Position numbers and translations under genes: made by a program. A stretch of 64,000 nt of DNA from positions 11,500,001 to 11,564,000 of the forward strand of contig JAMPIT010000890.1 in NCBI GenBank assembly GCA_026261815.1, written 5' to 3'. Within the stretch, counting starts at the first letter, position 1, and every line of letters begins with the position of its first letter. The notes under the pieces are model-generated. The model was not told the origin of the DNA. It saw nothing but the letters and a program-made list of their open reading frames with translations, and did not search any database. Positions 1 to 12,029 of this stretch are shown in pieces. This stretch comes from Monarcha castaneiventris obscurior (Eukaryota > Chordata > Aves > Passeriformes > Monarchidae).

Positions 1-328
1 TCAAAGTCTTTCTGAGTGTAGAAAAAGAAACACTCTCAGTTAGCAGATCTACAAGATCAAGCAAGTTGAGTGTTATATTCCTTGTTACTTGTCTTTTCAC
101 AGCTAGTCCTGTTTAAAGACCAAAGTTTACTGGATCATTTGCCACAAACCCACAGAAGCACAGAACCATACCACAGCTTCAGACATGTCCAAGAGACTTT
201 CCAACCAGTTTCAGTAATTCTGCACACACAGAATATTGGTGTCCTACAGAAGAGTAAGGCTGACCTTACTGAGAAGCACATTATGCATATGCATAGTATT
301 AGAAAGTCAAAAGAGATTATGATGTTAC

Positions 329-423
329 CCAATTCATGTTAGGACCAGCAATCCATTCTGCTTCGGAAATTTGATCAGGAGCTATCAGGGAAGGGCTGTC
401 ATATTCAGAATTCTCTAAGGTAG
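329..423 (-). CDS. CENPE: CENPE coding exon 15 (last in window)
   Basis: Residues 464-495, [10 protein letters not shown], equivalent to the LSEIEW region of CENP-E. Acceptor tttcag, donor TTGG|gtaaca, phase 0 out. Less conserved than the motor exons, but frame, borders and position agree. No further exon is recognisable in 1-328. Confidence 0.8.
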
Positions 424-3400
424 CTGAAAAGAAAGATGTATTAACAAAAGGACCATTAGGTTTTAAACTGCATCAACAATTTTCTCATAAAATAGTTTTA
501 CCACATTGGAAACAATCATTCAATGGCAAAAACACAGCACACTGAGTAGCACTTCTGACTTTCATGATTTTCTGTTATGAAAGGGAACAACACTGAAGCC
601 CAGTCCCTATACTTATGTTGACCATCCTATCACAAGTTAATGAACTCTAAACCAAACCCAGAATATATACTTAACTACAGACTAGGAAAAGTTTGAGTGT
701 CAAGGAAAGAACCACTCAACAGTAATCTGCAAGACACAAAGAAAAAAAGCCCATACAGAGAATAAAAAAGCCCCAGCCAATTCACATACAAGCAAGGAAG
801 TTTGACTGAAGGATAGGTAATAAGGACATAAGAAGATGTAATTCAGCAGCAATACTGCTGAATTGTCCTCTTGTCTTCAGTTCAATTTTCTTAGAATTTT
901 TTTTTTCCAATTTTCAGTTTGCTCCTCTTATGAGTCCTTGAATTTCTCTGTCTCAATCTGATATTTGAGTAATGACTTCCTTTTCTTGTTGAGGATTTTG
1001 GAACTTTACACACACACTCTTCTCCATTTTTTCTCCTCCTTTTTGTGGGGATGGCATGTGTTGAATGGATAGTCTTAGTTAAAGAACACTTGCCACAAAA
1101 AGCGGGGGGTTGGGGTAGGCTGCACAGCAGAAGTACTTGTGTAGATCCTGCCATTTACCTCACAACTCTAACTTTTAGTTTTAAGAAATTAAAAGCTCAA
1201 TATCCAGGGAAGTTGGGGTGGTAGAAGCAATTTCCTTGAAAAGTATGTACAAGAACAGCTGGAGTTTTGTTAATTTGTTTTTTAATTTGTACTATCAAAG
1301 AATCAACTTATTCTCTTTGGGAAATGTAATGCAATGCTTGCAAAGTTATTTATCAGGAATTTCACAGAATCATGGAACGGTCTGGGCTGGAAAGGACCTC
1401 AAAGACCATCCAGTTCCAGCCCCCCTGCCATGGGCAGGGACACCTTCCACTAGAACACGTTGATCAAAGCCTCATCCAACCTGGCCTTGAACACTTCCCG
1501 GGATGGGGCATGCACAGCTTCTCTGGGCAACCTGTTCCAGTGCCTCCCTACCCTCACAGTGAAGAATTTCTTCCCAGTATCTAATCCAAACCTACTGTCT
1601 CTTCAAAACCATTCCCCCCACTATCTCCACATGTCCCCTCCAGCTTTCCTGTATGCCCCTTTCAGGTCCTGGAAAGCTGCAATTAAGTCACCCTAGAACC
1701 TCTTCTTCTTCAGGCTGAACAATCCCCATTTTCTCAGCCTTTTCTGACAGGAGAGGTGTCCCAGCCCAGTGATGTCTCTGTGGTCCTCCTCTGGACTTGC
1801 TCCAACAGGTCCAAGTCCTTCCTGTGCTGGGGACCCCAGAGTGGGACACAGCACCCCAGGTGGGGTCTCACCAGAGCAGAGCAGAGAGAGGGGCAGAATC
1901 ACCTCCCTTGACCTGATGGCCATGCCACACATTATTTCATCCGAAAAATAAGACTTATTCTCCCACTTTATTTGGAAAGTGAATCTTATTTCCAGCACAA
2001 GAACTACCAATATTACCATGCTAAACTCACTTCCCCTTCCAGGCAGCATTCTTTGCTGGCAGACAGATGCAACTTCCTTACAGGCAGCTTTTAAAACTGA
2101 GTTCATGAAATATCATCAGAATACAGTGCTAACTAAATTTAGTTTTTGTATTGTTAGCAAATGAATTTACTTTTTATCTTAGATTTATTAAAAAGGGATT
2201 ACTTGTGATTTCAAAGGTGATTTGCAGACTTTCCTTATTTTTTCCCCAAAGTTACTTACAATCCTCCACATCTGGTACTGCTGGCAGAGACAACTTCATT
2301 TTTTTTGTTTCAGTTGGCATTGCATTTTCAAAGTCTTCAATAAAGCTGACATTTCCCTGGCTTATTTTACCAGGAGCCCAAGTAACTCTTCTTCTTCTCT
2401 TGGCCTTTAAGAAAGTATTTACAGAAAGTCATAAAACCAAACCACTAGGAAGAGCAAATGTTGCCTCAGACTAGTTCTGTATCAGCAGTTTACTAGACAG
2501 TATTTTGCAGTTTCCTCAAAATTAGCTGGAAAGCAAAAAAGTCCCTGCAGTTTGTTCATCACAAGGCAACATTGAATTGATACTCTGAAGTTCATTCAAA
2601 AGTTAGCCCTCTAAAATATGAAAAAGATGTAAAAATTGCCCATCATACTTACTTTTCATTATCAATATAAACATATGTATTTAATATTACCTTTTGCAAA
2701 GTATTTTAGAATTATCAAGTAAAATCTAGAACAGGTGCTTACTTTAACATTCTGTTTCGAGGCAAAGGAAGCAGAAGTCACCAGCATCTCAGTTAAGTTT
2801 CGTATTCTGTCTTCCTGTACTTTTTGAAGGGAATTTTTTTCTTCCAACAGTTGGGCCAATTGGTCCTTTTCCATTGCATGAATCTGAGTTTTTGAAGACA
2901 CCTTTCAAAAAGAGAATATTAATCAAACTGGCATTTTAAGAGCAGAAACTACTCCTACAGAAGATACACAATTACTGATATTTAAAAACAACTACACACA
3001 TATACTCTTTTAAGTCTGGAAGAGGAATCCTTAAGCATTAATAATGAAACTGACAATTTAGTCTACAATTTGACTGCAGACCTAGTATTTAAAAGTGGTC
3101 AAAACTCCCAGAAACAATACAGCCTCAGATTTTTCTAGATACAAAAAAAAAGCATTCTTTCAAATATAACTCACTACCTGCTATCACAGAAGATAGGAAA
3201 CATACTCCCAAATTCGTTGCAAATTCATTATCATTAAAAAAAAAAATAATTAATTTTTCTAAAAGTTCTCTAAGGATATTTATAATTTCCAATTAAAAAT
3301 GTGCATACTTTCATTTAATGCACTAGAACACTATGTTCAGCATTGTTATTTAATTGTGCTTTATGTTTTATCATCTGTGGTATCATCTAACAAGACTTGC

Positions 3401-4889
3401 AAGATTGCTCCACAGCTCCACAGGTTTTTCGAGAAAGAAACACATGAGAGACTACCTTGTTTGGTGGGAAGTTCCTATTGTTAATTTTCTAAATGCAACT
3501 TCCACCTATACGTGACCTAAGCTTTGCCAGGGATATTCATGCAGTTACAACTTCCTGCAACTCAAACTGAAGTTACACATCAGTAAGGGAGGAAGTAATA
3601 TGAAGTTGGGGTCTTTAACAGACATTCAATCACTTGTTACATTAATTAATTATATTAATTGTCTTTTGATCAGTTAAAGTGTGCTATAAGGCATAACAAA
3701 ACGTTATTTCTTAATTATGTTAACTTACTGATTAGGTGTAACCAACTGACAATTCTGTTAGTTGATATCGTTCAGTCTCAGCTTTCACACAGAGATGTTG
3801 ATTAGCGTTAGTTGTTCCAGACTACACAACACCTTTTCCATTTCTATTCTCTCAATAAAAATGGCAGCTATCACTTTAAAGAGTTCACCTATCCCTCCAA
3901 ATTTAAGTGCTTTTGGTTTAAGACGGGTGGTCTCCAAATAGCTGTCAGTAGTAAGGACAGATTTATTTTAATTTATTACATACTTCCTCCAGCTGCTTTT
4001 TCAAATCCAGAATTTCTTTGCGGTATCTCTTCAGGAGGGCATCATCATCAAGTACTTCATTGACTTTTGGTGTATTCTTCATTCGTTTGGCTGTATTGGC
4101 AAACTGGAAGAACATTCTTTCATGGGCAATAGCTCAAGAACAAATATATGAAAAGACTTACTCTGTCCCACATTCCCCAACAGAATTAAAGGGAGAGTTT
4201 ATTAGATAAAGAGCGGCATATAACAGGACACAAATATTTGAATTAGCTTATTTTTAATGTATTCTAAGCTTTGAAAAGGTAAGTTTTCCTTGCTTGATAT
4301 TAATACCTAAAACATGAAGCATAACATTTAAGTAAGAGTATCCTATGTTATTTTTTATTTCATAAAAAGCTTGAAAGGTCATCAAAAAGGAAGACAATCC
4401 TACCCAAAGAATATATACTGTTCATTAACAGTTCAATTCGTGTAGTGTCTGACATCTTGTGCCAGCAAAGACTTCTCTATGTTTGGAAAAGGCAAATGAG
4501 GTAAGAGAAGTTACCTCTTGCCTTCAAAGTGAGAGAAGGAGCTTTGTTCCAACTTTCAAAAAGCTCTAGGTAGACAACCTAGCACAAGATGACTGGGAAA
4601 AGATGCTGTGTACAAAAAAATATTCCAAGTTCTGAGTTTACAGAAGCCCTTCAGAAGATCCAAGTCATTAAAGATTCAGCTGATTACATTTTCCACCCCT
4701 CAAACCTGTCTACAATGACTAGTACTGGAGAACAGGTGAGAAGCTTTACCTGAAGGGTACTGAGTGTCTCATCAAAAGAAACAGGAGTAATTGTACAAAT
4801 AATAACAGTTTTAGCATTTCCTCCGAGGGAGTTCTGCAGAATTCGAGTCAGCTTGCTGTCTCTGTAATTTATGAAGCTAATAAAAAAAG

Positions 4890-4930
<41 letters not shown>

Positions 4931-7900
4931 GATTTTCTGCATAGAAAAACTACAGTAAATGTATTTTCTAGAAGTAGTAGGTTATTTGAAACATTTACCT
5001 ACATAAGATTATAAATAAGAGACTTGAATTTCTTAGTTTAGCAGCGCCTTATCTCATAAAAGGCATACAAACAGTTGCTTACCCAGAAGGGTCATCACAA
5101 AGCTTTTTGATAACTTGACCCAGAATGAACAAGCTCCGATTTATATTGCATCCTTCTTTCAGTCGAACACCTAGGTACCACACATATTATTATTATTTTA
5201 AATTTGAAAAAAATATTTAGATACATTTTCAATCTGTCAAGCTTTTGTGCTACGTTATGCTCAAAAGGATTGTCCAAGAGTTAAATCTCAAGTGCCACAA
5301 TGTGCTGTGACCCGTGAGCAGGCAGTACCCAAGCCTTTATGATAGCCAAAATGCATTAAAATAAAACAGTAATCAAAAAGAAACATTTAGAACCTTTACA
5401 TAGTAAGCAGCTGGGGCCATAAGAACTACAATTTTGCTTCCTGTTTGAAATTTACATGTATAGCAAACCAGTCTTAGATACAAGTTTTAGGTTAGGACTT
5501 CTTTGTAAGAGAGACTATAACTTGTGTCCTTCTCAGATGACTTTTTTCTGATCAAGGCACTTTTGTGCAGCTTCATGCTGTCACTCAACAGACAAGCTTC
5601 TTCTTAACTATAGAGTGAGCCCTCTAGTCACTCTTCACCTTTGCACACAAGGCCCTAAAAAGCTTCTAGTGATTTTGCTATTACAGGTACATATTCACTG
5701 AGTCAATCTCCATTCTGTTAGTTCAGTGCAGGACTGTTGCTGGGCCTGCAATTCTAGAAAAGGCATATTACTACTTAATTGTTTGAATTTCACAGCATTT
5801 ACAGTATTTTCCTGAGTAGATCATGCCCTACCAAGCAGAAAGGGCCTTATTTATAAACAATAAATAACACAATAGCACACAGATCAAATAATTTCCTTTT
5901 TACCATAGTTTCTCATAAGGGTTAATTAACAGAAGTGGCTGTCAGAGAAGCCTCATTTAACACTCACCTTCAGATCCTGTTTGACTAGCTCTTTCACTGC
6001 CTGCCAGATCTACCAAGTTCTGCAAATTCATTAAATATTTCACAGATTAGTTCTGAGGCAATTTACTTTAAATCCTCCTAATTCTAAATCTCTGCTAAGA
6101 ATTTCATAAACCAAACTTAAACTTAAAAAACAAACAAACAAAAAAAGAAGCAAGGGGTCTGTCATTACTGGAAGTAAAGCACAGCTACTACACACAACCA
6201 ATACTTCCAAGGTACATAAGGACATGGAGTAAGTTTGCAGGAACTCTCTTATATCAGCCCAAATAGTGTTTTGAACTCTCAGCGCAACAACCTCTACCCT
6301 CAGTCACAGAAAGATAAACAGTTTCTCCATACAGAAGTGTTAACTACTAATTCCAGCTGTAGGAATCTTTCATGGGGAAAAGCCTAAGTGAGATTATCTA
6401 GTGTCCTGTCCTGAGCTGCCTCAGTGTCTCTCCTTGCCTGTCATTGTGGAGATAAGGAAAAGAAATTAACTACCAGAGGAAAAACCTCACTCTGAATCTG
6501 GTTCAAGGCCAACTAGAAAATTATGGCATCCCATAATGATTTGCCTGAGCAAGTAGCCCTCGCTTTAGTTGTTTTTTGCTTCAGAGGAGTAAAATCCTGT
6601 ACTAACTCCACCCAGCAGCAACAGACCAAGAGGGCCAAAATCCCTCTCCCCTCATCCCTGTTACTCGTGGTTACTCTAAAGTCAGCTGGAACTGATGGGG
6701 CAGAGGGGGGTGCTGTAGGAAGAGTGGTTACCATAAGTTGTGGTAAGCACAAGTAGGTATTAGTTTGTTGAGATACTGCATGAGCAGTGCTTTGAATCAG
6801 AGCTTTCTCATGTGAAGCCAGAACAGAAAGCTCTTTCCACAATGCATGTGATTAACTTAATGCTACTTCCAATTCTGAGTAAGAGTGGCTCATCAGATTT
6901 CAGCAGGCTCAAATGGTTTCACACTGGTTCCATTCCTGCAGTTGTTTCAGATCATTTCCTGAGAATCAAGAAAAGGCTGTAGAGAAGGCTTCTGAAAGCA
7001 TAACATTTCCCTAGAGATGCCCAGTGGTATTCCCCCCAGTTTATGGTATTTCATATACCAGTAATCCATTGAAGAGATGCTAAGTGGGGTTACTTCTGAA
7101 AAAAATGAATTTTCTGGCCATTGCAGATGTAGAACATTGCCTATGTTCTTTTAACAACAACTAAATCTGAGGATAAGCAAAGTCTTAAGGTTAGCCATTT
7201 TACAAGTTACTTCACTGGGCTTGTCAGTGGTCAGAAACAATTGTAGGGGAAGATATATTTAACAAAATGCAAAAGCACTCTGACATAGTTTCTTATGCTC
7301 CTGGAAGGGCATAACACTCCCCAATCCAGCATGCATAACTCTCATGTAGAATTTCCTTTGGTGGGAAGATCTGCTCTAGATAATGCCCCAGGAGTCTCCC
7401 TCTATACTTAAGAAACATCTGTCAGAATTAACAAAAAAGAATTCTTGTAAGTCATTATGAAGTACCATTATTCTCTCAAACAAGCAGTAACAGTAAATTC
7501 TCTACTGAAGTTGTACTCCAAGAAGGTATTAAACAGACATTTACCAAGTGGGAAACCATGACTGCTCCATCACAGTTTGCATTTGCAGGGTCACTTCGTT
7601 CTCTGCTTTCAATGATCTAGAAATGCAATAAAGTGCAATCAAGTTTTTGTTACTTTGAAAACATTAAAACCACTCCCAGCAGTGAAACAGTTCTTACCAT
7701 TCTGAAGATAGTGTGAGAACGGCTGCTGTGTTCATTCATTTTTGTTTCTCCATAATGGCGATTTCCTGACAAAAAACAGTATTAGTATACTTCTGCTTAT
7801 AATCTGATAAACTGGAGATAGACAAAAAGCACAATTTTAAAACTTTCTGAAAACCTCTGGTTTATGAATATAAACCCAAAAAGATTCCCCATGGTTCCAA

Positions 7901-10900
7901 ATATACCTGATTAACCAACACTTTTTTAAGCTATCAGCTGACATTGTCTAAATACATACTTTCTCCTTTCCTGATCCATTCCATAACTTGTTCTGGGGCA
8001 ACCACCACTTCTTCAATCAGATCTTCTACATATGTATTCCTCTACAGAATAAACAAAGTAATGAATCTTACTGAACTCCAAAACCCACTTCAATACATAA
8101 AGTTAACGTTACCAGCAATTATTATTATATTAATAATTATTATTATTATTATTCAACAGCTGAATGTCTTTTTACTCTAAACACAAAGGATGGGTAAAGT
8201 TTAGACCTTGATCAAAATTGTGGCCTAGGGGCACAAGAATCAAACAACAGAGATTTAGAAAGTTTCCTAAAACAGAACTGCTGAGTGAAATATCCTTCTT
8301 GATATTTTCTGAGGGAATCCAGGAGTATATTTCTCAGTAAATCTTATAAGGAGATATTCATACAACTGGCAAATTTCCCTTTTTCCTACGTTCCAAACCC
8401 ATGATGATTTAAGGCAACCAAAGGGAAAAAACATCCCAAAAACCAAACCAACAATTTTTATTATTTGCTACAAAACTTAATATAAACAAACTGAAGATAG
8501 TGTTAATATAGATTTCTTTTTCTGTAGTGATCATCTTACTGAATAGTTCTAGTCTCATGGTTATTCTATGATCACAGTAGAAGAGAAGTGTATCTACTTG
8601 GTAGATGATATGAAGATGATGTTAAAGTAACTGTATGTGTTGGAAACTTGTAACACATGGGGCTTAACATCATGTTTGTACACACGTCATTAGCTAAATA
8701 ACTCTTGAGTCTTTACTGTCAGAGTTTAATAAAATATACCATCCTGGAAAACTTGAGGATTAAGTCTACTTTTATGAAGATTTATGAAGATGACAAGTAA
8801 CAGTAGTAACAGCAAGCCCAAAATAGTGTTATTCTACTACATCAAGTGTCCTTCTGTTAATGCTGAAGATACAATTACACAGTTTGCTCCAGAAAAGTTT
8901 CCCACTAGATCCTTCTGAAGGCTTTTTTTTTTCCAACTTCTTTTACTCCAAGCTTACAATACTTATGCTACATAATACCCACTTACATTAACATCCTCAC
9001 GAATTCCCAGAGGCTTCTTTTTCCTACTGTCACAAAGCAAATCCGTAATTGTTTCATTGTAGATTTCCATGTAAGAAACCCTTAGCAGGAATTCTCTATC
9101 CGGAATCTAATGTTGAAAGGAAAAAAACCGACCAAACAAAAACCAGACTAACTCATGGACATCTTTTAATGCAAGTATTCTTAAACTGGAGATAAAGGTT
9201 TGGATATTGTTCCACATATTTCTTTCCCCTCAGCCTCTCTGTACATTGTCATCTACCAATACAGAATATTTTTTCTTCTATCCCACCTTTTTTCAGCTGC
9301 ATTAATAGTATACCACTTCTACTAGGTTATAAAATTAAGATAACTGCCCTACAGAAGCATGACAATAGTTCTCCTACTTAAATGCCACTTCCATAACCAA
9401 TTTCCTCCTGCTTAGGCTCTTTCCTCTCTTATATATCTTGTCTCTCTCTTTGCTTGCTTGGATTTACTTTGCTGCTGGTGCTTCTTCCCCTGCCTCCTTG
9501 GTAGAGAATGTTGGGGTAAGGAAAGGCTGCACAACAGACTCAAGGAAAGTTTTCTTGCCTTTAGTTTCTTCTATATGGATATCCTATATGAATACTGTGC
9601 ACCTTCTTAAAGGAGCAGTGACCATTTCACTTCACTGGTAACAATTACCCAAAACCCTCAAGGCAGAAGCAAACACTCTGCAAATCATGTTTTGGAAATC
9701 ACTGCTTTAACATACACTTTCTCCTTACTTTTATGAATAGTGAGCAATTAGCAATTCTTTCATAAGCCTGAAATAAGTAAATATAGTGTCATATTCTTCC
9801 CACTAAAAAAAAAAGTCTTTAATTGTTAATTTTTTAGACTTTTAAAATAGCAGAATAAACACAAAGCTTCACATTCTCTTATCTACCACACTAACAAGTG
9901 AGTACCTATTTATATTTGTAATCAATGTTTAACATATATGGAAGGTTAAGAACCCTCCTCAGTTTTGTTCTGATTTGATTTCAACTAATAGAGTCTCATT
10001 AGCTCATCTTTGCCAGGCTAGCAAAGTAACTGCAAAATATAGTCCAATATAAAAGAATTTCCTTCATAAGCACCTTGATACCAAAATTAACTTTTATGTA
10101 ACCATCACAAATACTACTAGTCCTTTCAGTCATTTCAATTTAATAGAATTTCTCACCTCACAAATAATTTTGAACACATGTTGAATTGCCTTAGGAATAA
10201 TGCCCATGGAATCTTCATTTCCCATCATTGTGTAAGTCTTCCCTGAAGCAGTCTGTCCGTAAGCAAAAATTGTGCCTAGAAAGATGGTTAAATTTTACCA
10301 ACTATCTCTGAAATACATTACAAAAAGGATTTAAACACAGTTTTAAAACTTACCATTATAGCCTTGCACTGCTGACTGTATAATTGGAACAGCTACACCA
10401 TCATACAACTGCTGAGTGTTGTCACTTGAGTGAAAGACACGATCTTAAAACCAAAAAAAAAAGTAAAGTATGTGAATCCACTCTATTGCAAGTCAAAACC
10501 AAGCTGTCATTCAGTATGGCTGACTTCAAATCCAGTAAGTGGGAATCATTGTTTGTAGGGTAGTTCAAATATAAATATCATTGTAACACTACTAATGCAA
10601 GCTTTTAAAATTTTGTTTTAAAATAAATATTAAACACAAAATCAAGAAAGACACAATGCACGAATGATAGACAAGTAAAAAAAAAAAACCTGAGAATGAT
10701 GAACATAGTTAAACAGTCATCCCATTTAATCCTAAAAAGTTATGGGTAATTTATCTAATTTATCAGGATTGTAAGCCTGACAGGTTAATTGTTACACTCC
10801 TAGCCTAGTGCATGCTTTTACTGAATCTGTATTTTGGGAGGAATCTTTGTAGCAGCTACATTCATACCAACGAGCAGAGCTGATCAGTAGGAACAGACTC

Positions 10901-11639
10901 AAAAGGAGCCAGTTAGTTACGAGGATCTAACATTCATGGTAGTCACTTTGGGTTTGGGTTCCCCCACACCATTCTCCCTAAACGCTCTGGATTAGCCCTT
11001 GTTTAGTCCATTTGTTGGGATTTCATATAAAAAATGTGGTCCAAAGCCACTACAGTATGAACCAGAACAGAGAAAGCAACGTCCATCAGGAAGCTGACCT
11101 CAAAAGCACATCCCGGTACTGCCTAAGCCAGAAATCCTGTACGCCCCAATGGCACCCCTTCGGAATTACGAAACTGGGAAGGTTGGGGGACACCTCAAGA
11201 AGCTCAGAGCATTCACCACAGTCGACACATTCAAGAGTACAGTAGCGAAGGTCCGCGTAAGCATCAAAGTAGAACAGCTGCTTTCACATTCTTACCGTAA
11301 CTAAATATTTTGGTGCCATTCACGTCGGAAACAGTATTATTCTCACTTCTCCAGTGCAGGGAAACTTTATCTCCTGAGGCATTTTCTCTGAAAGAAGAGA
11401 CACTCTGTTACCTTTATTAGGCGAGGACTCTGCTCCCAAAACGCGGGCCCCTTACCGAGACCCCCTTTATCCCGGCCACTCGCTCCGCATCCCTCCGTCC
11501 GCCTCCCTGCTGCAGGCGCGGGGCCACGGCGGCACCCAGGGCTGCGCAGGGAGCCTCCCTCTGCCGCCAGCCCGGCGGCTCACCTGGCGATGAGCGGCCG
11601 CACACGCACACACACCGTGACGGCGCCCTCGTCCGCCAT
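329..11639 (-). CDS. CENPE: Centromere-associated protein E, kinesin-7 (N-terminal part, 15 exons)
   Basis: Plus-end-directed kinesin that moves chromosomes at the kinetochore and signals to the spindle checkpoint (family knowledge). Coding segments, in gene order: 11584-11639, 11296-11387, 10354-10443, 10157-10275, 8987-9106, 7960-8041, 7698-7765, 7545-7616, 5968-6019, 5083-5170, 4750-4876, 3984-4103, 2743-2901, 2260-2404, 329-423. All have GT/AG borders, and together they give 1,485 nt, exactly 495 open codons. Motor domain about 1-330 with P-loop GQTASGKT (86-93), switch I NEHSSRSH (197-204), switch II DLAGSE (237-242) and [19 protein letters not shown]; then the neck ([18 protein letters not shown]) and start of the coiled coil. 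The [14 protein letters not shown] and RVTW segments match CENP-E rather than other kinesins. The gene runs off the left edge, so the long rod and tail are absent. No broken residue is seen in the motor. Confidence 0.96.
424..2259 (-). other. CENPE intron 14
   Basis: Intron between exons 14 and 15. Apart from one CR1 fragment (about 1361-1926) I see only AT-rich unique sequence; the small open frames here have no splice context. Confidence 0.8.
1361..1926 (-). mobile_element. CR1 LINE fragment (3' end)
   Basis: On the plus strand it starts with the reversed CR1 3' tail (cacagaatcatgg), then ggaaaggacctcaaagacc and cccctgccatgggcaggg, wording typical of avian CR1 elements read backwards. The minus strand keeps decayed reverse-transcriptase C-terminal code ([26 protein letters not shown]). 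It is 5'-truncated. Confidence 0.9.
2260..2404 (-). CDS. CENPE: CENPE coding exon 14
   Basis: Residues 416-463. [13 protein letters not shown] matches the basic KRKRRVTW segment of CENP-E; the following acidic, polar part is divergent. Acceptor taaag, donor GATT|gtaagt. Confidence 0.9.
2743..2901 (-). CDS. CENPE: CENPE coding exon 13
   Basis: Residues 363-415 with [20 protein letters not shown] and NLTEMLVTS, a coiled-coil segment specific to CENP-E. 53 codons, phase 0 at both ends. Confidence 0.95.
3984..4103 (-). CDS. CENPE: CENPE coding exon 12 (neck)
   Basis: Residues 323-362, [17 protein letters not shown] then [18 protein letters not shown]. This is the end of the motor, the neck linker and the first heptads of the coiled coil. 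Confidence 0.95.
4750..4876 (-). CDS. CENPE: CENPE coding exon 11
   Basis: Residues 280-322, with [19 protein letters not shown] and [18 protein letters not shown], the C-terminal third of the motor. The intron just upstream carries a 36-base homopolymer close to the acceptor. Confidence 0.96.
4892..4927. repeat. (A)36 homopolymer
   Basis: Uninterrupted run of A on the plus strand. In the sense of CENPE it is a poly-T run ending about 15 nt before the acceptor of exon 11. Confidence 0.95.
5083..5170 (-). CDS. CENPE: CENPE coding exon 10
   Basis: Residues 251-279, [19 protein letters not shown] followed by IKKL. This is the relay helix (alpha-4) that binds microtubules. Acceptor cctag, donor CTGG|gtaagc. 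Confidence 0.95.
5968..6019 (-). CDS. CENPE: CENPE coding exon 9 (switch II)
   Basis: Residues 234-250, [23 protein letters not shown] is the kinesin switch II motif. A short exon of 52 nt with clean borders (tgcag and GAAG|gtgag). Confidence 0.95.
7545..7616 (-). CDS. CENPE: CENPE coding exon 8
   Basis: Residues 210-233. [10 protein letters not shown], a variable acidic loop, then GAVMVSHL leading into the switch II strand. 24 codons, phase 0 at both ends. Confidence 0.9.
7698..7765 (-). CDS. CENPE: CENPE coding exon 7 (switch I)
   Basis: Residues 187-209 with [27 protein letters not shown] (197-204) is the switch I motif that senses gamma-phosphate. Acceptor gtcag, donor AATG|gtaag. Confidence 0.95.
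7960..8041 (-). CDS. CENPE: CENPE coding exon 6
   Basis: Residues 160-186, containing [14 protein letters not shown] and MEWIRKGE. This is the motor segment before switch I. Acceptor ctgtag, donor GAAA|gtatgt. Confidence 0.92.
8116..8154. repeat. (ATT)n microsatellite
   Basis: Imperfect ATT/TTA repeat in CENPE intron 5, ending in five clean ATT units. Confidence 0.85.
8987..9106 (-). CDS. CENPE: CENPE coding exon 5
   Basis: Residues 120-159 with [20 protein letters not shown] and GIREDVN. This is the classic kinesin 'S-x-x-E-I-Y-N-E' strand. Exactly 40 codons, phase 0 at both ends. Confidence 0.96.
10157..10275 (-). CDS. CENPE: CENPE coding exon 4 (P-loop)
   Basis: Residues 80-119. Carries [19 protein letters not shown], the nucleotide-binding P-loop (GQTASGKT at 86-93), followed by GIIPKAI. 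All ATP-contact residues expected in a working kinesin are present. Confidence 0.96.
10354..10443 (-). CDS. CENPE: CENPE coding exon 3
   Basis: Residues 50-79 with DRVFH and [11 protein letters not shown], the segment leading into the P-loop. Acceptor ttaag, donor AATG|gtaagt. Both borders keep the frame. Confidence 0.92.
11296..11387 (-). CDS. CENPE: CENPE coding exon 2
   Basis: Residues 19-49, ending KIFSY. Acceptor ttcag|AGAAAAT, donor TTACG|gtaag. This is the variable early motor segment, so similarity to human is only moderate, but phase and position fit. Confidence 0.85.
11584..11639 (-). CDS. CENPE: CENPE coding exon 1 (start codon)
   Basis: Begins [16 protein letters not shown], the first beta strand of the kinesin motor, nearly identical to the mammalian CENP-E start. 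The ATG is at 11639-11637, inside a CpG island, and the donor AG|GTGAGC follows. The exon leaves two bases that join exon 2 to make an arginine codon. Confidence 0.95.
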
Positions 11640-11661
11640 GCCCGCCCGGGACCGGAGGAGC

Positions 11662-11706
11662 GGGACCGGGACAGGGACAGGGACCGGGGCCGGGAGCGGG
11701 GCCGGG
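11662..11706 (+). repeat. GGGACC/GGGACA hexamer array (possible G-quadruplex)
   Basis: At least seven runs of three or four G separated by two or three bases, on the strand opposite to CENPE transcription. It starts about 23 bases upstream of the start codon, so it is probably transcribed as a C-rich 5' leader. Confidence 0.7.
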
Positions 11707-11751
11707 AGCAGGCAGCAGGCAGCAGGGAGCGCCCGCCCCAACCGCCGCCGG

Positions 11752-11757
11752 TTTGAA
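11752..11757 (-). promoter_or_regulatory. Candidate CHR element
   Basis: TTTGAA on the plus strand flanked by ccgccgccg, resembling a CDE/CHR tandem. It lies about 20 bp from the CCAAT box, matching known cell-cycle promoters. Confidence 0.5.
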
Positions 11758-11777
11758 CCGCGCCGGAGCCGCTCGCT

Positions 11778-11782
11778 ATTGG
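11778..11782 (-). promoter_or_regulatory. CCAAT box (NF-Y)
   Basis: GGCCAATAGCG on the minus strand, upstream of the CHR-like element and of the CENPE start codon. Confidence 0.55.
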
Positions 11783-12029
11783 CCCGCCAGGGCCGCACGC
11801 CGTGCGTGGAGCGCACCACTCGGCAGCGCTGGCGGGGAGGGCGGCGGGAGGCGGAAGGAAAGCGCGGGCAGGGACGGATGGCGGAGCGGCCCCGGAGCAG
11901 CCCCGCCACACCTTTCCCCTCCGCGGCTGCCGGCAGCGCCCGGACGGCACCGCTCAGGGAATGGCGTTGCCTGGAAAAGAGTCCCGGCACCGCCGTGTTC
12001 CCCGCGAAATCACGTCCTCAAATCCACGT

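Larger units (their letters stand above)
11440..12010 (-). promoter_or_regulatory. CENPE: CENPE CpG-island promoter
   Basis: A GC-rich, CpG-dense block surrounds exon 1 and ends sharply at a CR1 fragment. In the gene sense it holds a CCAAT box (11778-11782 reversed) followed by TTCAAA (11752-11757; TTTGAA on the plus strand) about 20 bp downstream, and the ATG about 113 bp further on. NF-Y CCAAT boxes close to a CHR (TTTGAA) are the hallmark of G2/M genes driven by DREAM/MMB, and CENPE is known to be expressed in G2/M. That these two sites work here is inferred. Long open frames on both strands of this block are due to GC richness. Confidence 0.75.

Noticed and set aside
135..332. Next CENPE exon at the left edge
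   Set aside because: The frame there is hydrophobic and Cys-rich, unlike a coiled coil, and lacks an acceptor in phase.
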